This document shows positions 33,889-38,198 of a DNA stretch of 38,198 nucleotides, in pieces. Each line of letters starts with the position of its first letter. Position 1 is the stretch's first letter. A program made the position numbers and the translations under genes. The notes under the pieces are model-generated. The model had not been told where the DNA came from, did not search any database, and was given only the letters and a program-made list of their open reading frames with translations. This DNA comes from Tidjanibacter sp. (lineage in GTDB: Bacteria; Bacteroidota; Bacteroidia; Bacteroidales; Rikenellaceae), in assembly GCA_017521965.1 (NCBI GenBank), contig JAFXAY010000042.1, positions 1 to 38,198 of the forward strand. The letters are read 5' to 3'.

Positions 33889-34404
33889 ATGTCGATGGTA
33901 TTCAAATTCAGAATGATGAGCGACGAGAACGACGCTTTTGTTCGCGACTATGAGGTAATGTACGACGCTACACTGCTCGACCTGCACCACTTTATCTGCG
34001 CCGACTTGGGCTACGATGAGGTAGGTATGACCTCCTTCTTCACCTCCAACAGCGAGTGGGAACGCCTTCGAGAGTTCACCCTCGAAGATATGGGCGAGGT
34101 GGGCGAAGATTGCGCACTGCCTATGGAGAGCGTCACCCTCGGTCAGGTGCTCCACAAGAACCGCGACCGTCTTATCTATCTCTTCGATATGTTCGGCAAC
34201 CGCGCCTACTACCTTGAACTGACAGGTGCTGTCGAGGCCGAGGCTGGCGTGGAGTATCCGCGCACCACACTCGCCAATGGCGCACCGTCGGACCAGTACG
34301 ACCCCACAATTATCCCCGATGACGGTGGCTCCATCTTCGACGACGCTATGGGCGACTTCTACGACTTCGAGGGCGACGATGCCTATGACGACGACCTCTA
34401 CTAA
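33889..34404 (+). CDS. pRiA4b ORF-3-like protein with an acidic tail
   Basis: 171 residues. The start (MVFKFRMMSDENDAFVRDYEV) and the segments LLDLHHFICADLGYD, SFFTSNSEWER and VTLGQVLHKNRDRLIYLFD (core LIYLFDMFGNR) match the family named after plasmid pRiA4b ORF-3. The last 25 residues are very acidic (FDDAMGDFYDFEGDDAYDDD). The function of the family is unknown; the fold is small and soluble. Its stop lies 20 bases inside miaA, so both are probably translated from one transcript. Start is ATG 33889. Confidence 0.75.
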   Translation: MSMVFKFRMMSDENDAFVRDYEVMYDATLLDLHHFICADLGYDEVGMTSFFTSNSEWERLREFTLEDMGEVGEDCALPMESVTLGQVLHKNRDRLIYLFDMFGNRAYYLELTGAVEAEAGVEYPRTTLANGAPSDQYDPTIIPDDGGSIFDDAMGDFYDFEGDDAYDDDLY

Positions 34405-35296
34405 GCCTACGCTGGTAGTTATTGTTGGCCCGACCGGCTCGGGCAAGACCGCGGTGAGCATAGAACTCGCCCGCAGGCTTGGTGCGCCCATTATCTCCAC
34501 CGACTCGCGACAAATGTATCAGGGTATGGCTATCGGTACCGCCCAGCCTACCCCAGAGGAACTCGCTGCCGCCACACACTACTTTATCGCCGACCGTCCC
34601 ATCACCTCGCCACTCAGCGCAGGCGCCTATGAGCGTGAGGCTTTGGCCCTGCTCGATAGACTCTTTACCACCCACCCCACTGTCATCGCTGTTGGTGGCT
34701 CGGGGTTGTATGTCGATGCACTTTGTCGTGGCTTCGATGCACTCCCCACTGCTAATGAAGAGCTGAGGGCATCGCTCTCCCAACGCCTCAGCGAGGAGGG
34801 CTTGGAGTCACTCACCGAGGAGCTGCACCGCCTCGACCCCGCCTATTGGGAGGTGGTCGATAGAGCCAACCCTGCGAGGGTTATGCGTGCATTGGAGGTC
34901 TGCCTGACAAGTGGCCGCCCCTACTCCGAACAACGTAGCGGCGAGGAGGCCGAGCGCCCGTTCAGAGTGGTGAAGATTGGCGTCGATATGCCCCGCGAGG
35001 TGCTGTACGATAGGATAAACCGCAGGGTCGATATGATGATAGAGGCAGGCTTGGAGGCCGAGGCGCGCGCCTTGTGGCCGCACAAAGAGCTGAACGCCCT
35101 CCAAACCGTGGGCTATAAGGAGATGTTTGACTACTTCGAGGGCCGCTGCACCCTCGCCGAAGCGGTAGAACTCATCAAACGCAACACCCGCCGCTACGCC
35201 AAACGCCAACTCACCTGGTTCCGCCGCGACCCCTCCACCTATTGGATTAGCCCCACGGAGATTGAGAAAGCAATAAGAATTATCCAAACCATATAA
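34385..35296 (+). CDS. miaA: tRNA dimethylallyltransferase
   Basis: Transfers a dimethylallyl group to A37 of tRNAs reading UNN codons, giving i6A37. About 303 residues, typical for Bacteroidota. P-loop GPTGSGKT at 15-22, the substrate segment TDSRQMYQGM, VIAVGGSGLYVDAL and the C-terminal NALQTVGYKEM and RRYAKRQLTWFRRD are intact. Two start codons are possible, ATG 34379 and ATG 34385; the second is chosen as giving the shorter overlap (20 bases) with the preceding gene and a start just before the first strand. A longer open frame further upstream lies in the wrong frame of the preceding gene. Confidence 0.94.
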   Translation: MTTTSTKPTLVVIVGPTGSGKTAVSIELARRLGAPIISTDSRQMYQGMAIGTAQPTPEELAAATHYFIADRPITSPLSAGAYEREALALLDRLFTTHPTVIAVGGSGLYVDALCRGFDALPTANEELRASLSQRLSEEGLESLTEELHRLDPAYWEVVDRANPARVMRALEVCLTSGRPYSEQRSGEEAERPFRVVKIGVDMPREVLYDRINRRVDMMIEAGLEAEARALWPHKELNALQTVGYKEMFDYFEGRCTLAEAVELIKRNTRRYAKRQLTWFRRDPSTYWISPTEIEKAIRIIQTI

Positions 35297-35328
35297 CAAA
35301 GGTTGGCCTATCGAGCCAACCTTTGTTA
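35294..35328. terminator. Bidirectional intrinsic terminator after miaA
   Basis: Stem TAACAAAGGTTGGC / GCCAACCTTTGTTA (14 base pairs) with a seven-base loop; the first bases are the miaA stop codon. It lies between convergent miaA and the thioredoxin-like lipoprotein gene. Confidence 0.87.
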
Positions 35329-35338
35329 TTTAGCAAGA

Positions 35339-36166
35339 CTATTTTATTAACTCTCTTAGTGCTACCATATCGGGTAGTCCCTCTGTTTTGAGGGTCACAA
35401 TACCCTCTCTATCAATAAAATAACAGGTAGGAGTCGCCTGGCAGCCATACTTAATCTTGAAGTGTGAGTAGTCGGTCATCAACTCGGAGATAAAAGTGTA
35501 GTCCGAGGCGAACTCAATATCTAACTCCTGCAACTCTTCGAGCGAGCCTACGGGATAGTAAATAAGAATTGCAAGGTCATCTTTCGAGTACTCCTCGCGC
35601 AGAGCGGCCAGGTCGCGACGACCACTTGGGCCCATACAACCAAGTCCACCATAGAGAAGGAAGATATTTTTGCCATTATACTTATCCCACTCTATCCGAC
35701 TACCGTCAGTGGTAACCACATCAACAGGGTAATAATCCATTCCAACCTCAATCTGTTCGGTAGCAATATGCTCTTTAATTGCCTTGGCTGCGTTGGATTT
35801 GCGAAGGTCACGCGGAAGTTCTTTCAATATCTCTTTCAGCGTTGTCTTTGACAAATCATTTCGCAGCATAAAACAACGACGAAGGCCAGAGGGTGTTGCT
35901 GAGTACTCTATTGCTAACTCACGGTTGCGGCGGTCGCTATACTCCTCCAACTCTACTGCCTTACTATAAAGCAACTCTTCATCTTCGGCATAGAGCTCCA
36001 TCAATCGTTCACCCTCTGCCTCGTAATACTCCCACAGCGCATTGTCAGCCTCAATATATGCCTGTTCTTGCTCCGGATTATAGTTCTTAGGGGTGCAGCT
36101 AAGAAGCGACAACAGACAACAAAACAAACAGATATAGCAACATCTCATAAATTCCATCTGCATCAT
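35339..36166 (-). CDS. Thioredoxin-fold lipoprotein with altered active site
   Basis: 275 residues. Signal sequence with lipobox LLSC and lipidation at C24. A helical, Glu-rich segment (30-140) is followed by a thioredoxin-like domain (about 145-275): KNIFLLYGGLGCMGPSGRR, where CMGP (177-180) replaces the usual CxxC, and the cis-proline loop YGCQATPTCYFIDREG (P246). The second active-site Cys is missing, so a normal disulfide redox cycle is unlikely; C242 and C248 could give a different thiol pair. Relatives are found in TlpA/ResA-like Bacteroidota lipoproteins. 21 bases downstream of a small membrane-protein gene in the sigma factor operon. Start ATG 36166 uncertain by a few codons. Confidence 0.75.
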   Translation of the reverse strand: MMQMEFMRCCYICLFCCLLSLLSCTPKNYNPEQEQAYIEADNALWEYYEAEGERLMELYAEDEELLYSKAVELEEYSDRRNRELAIEYSATPSGLRRCFMLRNDLSKTTLKEILKELPRDLRKSNAAKAIKEHIATEQIEVGMDYYPVDVVTTDGSRIEWDKYNGKNIFLLYGGLGCMGPSGRRDLAALREEYSKDDLAILIYYPVGSLEELQELDIEFASDYTFISELMTDYSHFKIKYGCQATPTCYFIDREGIVTLKTEGLPDMVALRELIK

Positions 36167-36187
36167 TACCTAAATTAGCAATACAGA

Positions 36188-36550
36188 CTATTTACGCAGT
36201 TTGCGCTCAATGCACAACTCAATAATTATGGCCAAAGCACCAAGGAGCATTATAAAAGCTGCGAGCAGGACTTCGGGCACATTGGAGTATTGCGGAACTT
36301 CAATCTTCGTAATCCACAGCGACTGCAACATGGCGATACCGACACCAATCACCGCTGCGGCGATACGCATCAACCACCACACAGTCTGATCTTGATCCTC
36401 CACTTTGGGTGCGGCTTTACCCAAATACTCGACCAAACTCTCTCCTTCAAGTTTCTGCATAGCCTTCAAACGCTCATAGCGAGTGGTTGCCAAATCGACC
36501 AACTTATAAATGGCCAATACGATTACTACTGTAAAAAGAATTACTGCCAT
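36188..36550 (-). CDS. Small membrane protein of unknown function, sigma factor operon
   Basis: About 120 residues from ATG 36550. Three hydrophobic segments: about 2-18 (VILFTVVIVLAIYKLVDL), 62-83 (MRIAAAVIGVGIAMLQSL region) and 93-115 (VLLAAFIMLLGALAIIIE). A soluble part between the first and second contains RYERLKAMQKLEGESLVEYL. I do not recognise the family; similar proteins follow ECF sigma factors in Bacteroidales. A TTG nine bases upstream of the ATG is less likely as the start. Confidence 0.65.
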   Translation of the reverse strand: MAVILFTVVIVLAIYKLVDLATTRYERLKAMQKLEGESLVEYLGKAAPKVEDQDQTVWWLMRIAAAVIGVGIAMLQSLWITKIEVPQYSNVPEVLLAAFIMLLGALAIIIELCIERKLRK

Positions 36551-36632
36551 AACTCTCAATTTTTAGATTAATAATTTCTATTTTGTTTTCGTTTTGTTTG
36601 ACGCCGAAAATCAAATATGGTTACACTTATCG

Positions 36633-36971
36633 TTACTCAGGAATCTCCCATTTCTTGCAGAGCCAACGTTGCAATTCATAGAGCAGGTAGAAACCTGGCA
36701 AGAGAATCGCCACCAACTGCTGGATAGGTGTTAGTTCAAACTCGGCATTGGCCACATAAACTATCGCAAAACACCCAACGACCAGCAAGATAAGAATCGC
36801 CACCGCAATGGGAATAAGAAAGAGGCGGCGTTCACGTCGCAATTGTCGTTCGTGCTCACGACGCACCTCGCGCATAATTTTCTCGGTCATAAAGGCCGGC
36901 TCGTGGGGTTGTGGACGCGACTGCACCACGCGACGCAGAGTGTTGTCGTCTATTGTTTTTCGTTTATCCAT
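36633..36971 (-). CDS. Small membrane protein next to the ECF sigma factor (possible regulator)
   Basis: 112 residues. A basic, Arg/Glu-rich N-terminal cytoplasmic segment (about 1-48, with EPAFMTEKIMREVRREHERQ, core MTEKIMREVRREHE) precedes two membrane helices (about 50-73 and 83-100). The gene overlaps the end of the sigma factor gene by 22 bases, a usual place for an anti-sigma factor, but no known anti-sigma motif (such as zinc-binding HxxxCxxC) is visible. Function unknown; regulation of the sigma factor is inference from position. Confidence 0.65.
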   Translation of the reverse strand: MDKRKTIDDNTLRRVVQSRPQPHEPAFMTEKIMREVRREHERQLRRERRLFLIPIAVAILILLVVGCFAIVYVANAEFELTPIQQLVAILLPGFYLLYELQRWLCKKWEIPE

Positions 36972-37495
36972 AGTCCTAATTTTTTACGAATTCGATGCAA
37001 ACGCACCTTGGTATTTGTTTCCGAGAGCGAGAGTATCACGCTACACTCGCTCAAAGGGCGGTTTTCGTAGTAGTGAAGCTGCACCAAGGCCTGCTCATCA
37101 GGAGCAAGGCGATCAAGGGCAGCAAGGAGTGCCACCTCCTGCTCCTCGGTGGGGTCAGTCAACGCCTCCTCTGGCATATCGGGCAATCGCTCCGCGTGGC
37201 CGAAATCGAAGAGATGGAGATGTTTTCGTCGCCTCCTGACTGCCGAGAGTGCCTCGTTGGTGGCGATACGGTAGAGCCAGGTAGAGAAGGCACTGCGCCC
37301 ACCAAAGGAGGATAGCTTTGTATAGGCCTTGACGAAGATGTCTTGTGTAAGCTCCTCAGCCTCTTCGCGTTGGCCGACAATACGCACCACAAGGGCAAAA
37401 ATCGGGCGGCTGTACCGCTCGACCAATGAGGCAAAGGCTTCGGCATTTCCCTCCAATACCTTGCGAATTAATCGCTCTTCGTCGTGGTGTGTCAT
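36950..37495 (-). CDS. ECF-type RNA polymerase sigma factor
   Basis: About 181 residues from ATG 37495. Region 2 (NAEAFASLVERYSRPIFALV, core EAFASLVERYSR, with VFAL-type helix and DIFVKAYTKLSSF) and region 4 (LLAALDRLAPDEQALVQLHYYENRPLSE, core LAPDEQALVQLHYYE, with LSLSETNTKVRLHRIRKKL) are both intact and joined by a short linker. The group matches Bacteroidota ECF factors that control envelope or stress genes. An upstream TTG (37525) is possible but less likely. It heads a transcript of four genes ending at 35339. Confidence 0.92.
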   Translation of the reverse strand: MTHHDEERLIRKVLEGNAEAFASLVERYSRPIFALVVRIVGQREEAEELTQDIFVKAYTKLSSFGGRSAFSTWLYRIATNEALSAVRRRRKHLHLFDFGHAERLPDMPEEALTDPTEEQEVALLAALDRLAPDEQALVQLHYYENRPLSECSVILSLSETNTKVRLHRIRKKLGLWINEKQ

Positions 37496-37529
37496 CACCT
37501 GATTAGACTGCAAAATGGCTAACAAGTTA

Positions 37530-37537
37530 CAAATTTA
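37530..37537 (-). promoter_or_regulatory. Putative promoter (-7 element) of the sigma factor operon
   Basis: Minus-strand TAAATTTG matches TAnnTTTG, about 35 bases before ATG 37495. No clear -33 element; an ECF-type self-promoter cannot be excluded. Confidence 0.5.
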
Positions 37538-37827
37538 GCAAAGAAAATAGTTCGACAGAACTCAATTGTATGAATTTGCATTATTCGTTTTGTATGGATT
37601 TTTGTTCCGCAGATTTTATAATTGTACTCCATACACCCTTTTGCAGGCATATCCGACTCGGTAGGTTGAATATCATTTGGAATAGAACTCACTTGTGTTT
37701 GTCGCTAACCATAAACGAATTACAGAAAAAGGCACAATTAAACATATAATAGAATAATTTTTACCGACTGAAAATGAGGAAATTGAGATTTGAAGTGTGG
37801 TTTTTTTGAAAAAAAAGTCCGAAAATT
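37538..37827. other. AT-rich intergenic region
   Basis: About 290 bases with no gene, repeat or hairpin I can support. It is AT-rich and carries poly-T and poly-A runs near 37801-37816, just before the tRNA promoter. Confidence 0.5.
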
Positions 37828-37858
37828 TTTGCCACAAACAAAAAAGAGGCTATATTTG
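37828..37858 (+). promoter_or_regulatory. Promoter of the tRNA-Gly(GCC) cluster
   Basis: TTTG (37828-37831), 19 bases, then TATATTTG (37851-37858): a perfect match to the Bacteroidota housekeeping consensus. The first mature tRNA starts 45 bases later. Confidence 0.85.
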
Positions 37859-37902
37859 CACTCGCAAAACGGGTTAGCCCCGTGGAGCACTTGTTTTAAC
37901 AC

Positions 37903-37975
37903 GCGGAAATAGCTCAGTTGGTAGAGCACAACCTTGCCAAGGTTGGGGTCGCGAGTTCGAGTCTCGTTTTCCGCT
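37903..37975 (+). tRNA. tRNA-Gly (anticodon GCC), copy 1
   Basis: 73 bases. Acceptor GCGGAAA / TTTCCGC with discriminator T; anticodon arm CAACC-TTGCCAA-GGTTG with anticodon GCC; T-arm with GAGTTCGAGTC. CCA is not encoded (CAA follows). A short hairpin AAACGC / GCGTTT at 37978-37999 lies directly after it. Confidence 0.96.
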
Positions 37976-38019
37976 CAAAACGCTCAGAATAAGGCGTTTA
38001 ACAAGAATTATTCACCACT

Positions 38020-38122
38020 GCGGAAATAGCTCAGTTGGTAGAGCACAACCTTGCCCCAAGAGGAATCAAACTTCCCCAACCTTGGCAAGGAGAGCAAAGC
38101 CAAAGAGCAAAACCGCAAAACC
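38020..38122 (+). pseudogene. Broken, partly inverted tRNA-Gly(GCC)
   Basis: Bases 38020-38055 equal the first 36 bases of the intact Gly(GCC) genes, through the anticodon. The rest of the tRNA is missing: no T-arm and no acceptor 3' strand follow in this orientation. Instead, 38074-38090 (CCCCAACCTTGGCAAGG) is the exact reverse complement of 17 bases of the intact tRNA (anticodon loop, 3' stem strand and variable loop). On the minus strand, the continuation through 38056 has a T-arm-like GGAAG-TTTGATT-CC stretch. A 7-base stem CCTTGCC (38049-38055) / GGCAAGG (38084-38090) joins the two parts. The final 32 bases are an A-rich spacer. It cannot fold as a tRNA. Assembly error at a repeat cannot be excluded. 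Confidence 0.8.
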
Positions 38123-38195
38123 GCGGAAATAGCTCAGTTGGTAGAGCACAACCTTGCCAAGGTTGGGGTCGCGAGTTCGAGTCTCGTTTTCCGCT
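38123..38195 (+). tRNA. tRNA-Gly (anticodon GCC), copy 2
   Basis: 73 bases, identical to copy 1 throughout. The three bases after the discriminator, at the end of the window, are CCA; this may be an encoded CCA end or chance. It presumably shares the promoter upstream of copy 1. Confidence 0.95.
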
Positions 38196-38198
38196 CCA

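Noticed and set aside
37538-38198. tRNA-Gly cluster as an integration site for a mobile element
   Set aside because: No integrase or direct att repeat is visible, and the broken copy keeps the 5' half, whereas integration normally duplicates the 3' end of a tRNA gene.

Overview
The window reads as ordinary chromosome from a gut-type Bacteroidota, most likely order Bacteroidales (an Alistipes/Rikenellaceae-like organism is my tentative guess). The grounds are the many promoters of the Bacteroidota type (TTG or TTTG, about 19-21 bases, then TAnnTTTG), the Na+-translocating NADH:quinone reductase operon, a Rho factor with a long disordered insert, BspA-type leucine-rich repeat and DUF1349 proteins, flotillin with NfeD, and the general lack of strong Shine-Dalgarno sites. 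Base composition is near 50% GC in most genes; one patch at about 24970-25930 is clearly AT-richer.

Layout. 1-3562 (minus): nqrA-nqrB-nqrC-nqrD (nqrD cut by the window edge); nqrC carries an N-terminal rubredoxin-like domain. 3776-6181 (plus): a TatD-type hydrolase, the t6A-cyclising enzyme TcdA and a D-2-hydroxyacid dehydrogenase whose 3' end overlaps fmt. 6104-9364 (minus): metal ABC permease, LptF/LptG-type permease, fmt. 9500-16246 (plus): mtaB, then a chain of receptor-like protein, TrkH, a double-SPOR protein, NfeD and FloA, ending in a strong terminator. 16324-21806 (minus): LRR lipoprotein, PiT phosphate transporter with a PhoU-like tail, and a histidine kinase/response regulator pair. 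21977-23613 (plus): xanthine phosphoribosyltransferase and threonine aldolase, meeting a CNNM/CorC-type membrane protein (minus) tail to tail with one base between.

24917-27485 is the most accessory-looking stretch: an AT-rich intergenic region, an unrecognised 214-residue protein with a PD-(D/E)XK-like nuclease signature, a metallo-beta-lactamase/beta-CASP-like nuclease whose start overlaps it by 20 bases, and a tRNA-Gly(CCC). 27523-32745 holds a GNAT acetyltransferase with a LuxR-type regulator, a secreted DUF1349 protein, an S1/P1 nuclease, rho and an unknown protein. 32802-35296 (plus): LuxC-type acyl-CoA reductase, a pRiA4b ORF-3-like protein and miaA. 35339-37495 (minus): an ECF sigma factor followed by two small membrane proteins and a thioredoxin-fold lipoprotein. 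The window ends in a tRNA-Gly(GCC) cluster: two identical intact copies flanking a broken copy whose 5' half is joined to an inverted anticodon-arm segment.

Working together: respiration and ion homeostasis (NQR Na+ pumping, TrkH K+ uptake, PiT phosphate uptake, a metal permease, CNNM) dominate, alongside tRNA maturation (TcdA, MtaB, MiaA, Fmt) and envelope maintenance (LptF/G, SPOR, FloA/NfeD). The observations I rate highest are the rubredoxin-NqrC fusion, the nuclease/MBL gene pair and the inverted chimeric tRNA-Gly. I see no CRISPR array, insertion sequence, phage or integrase.
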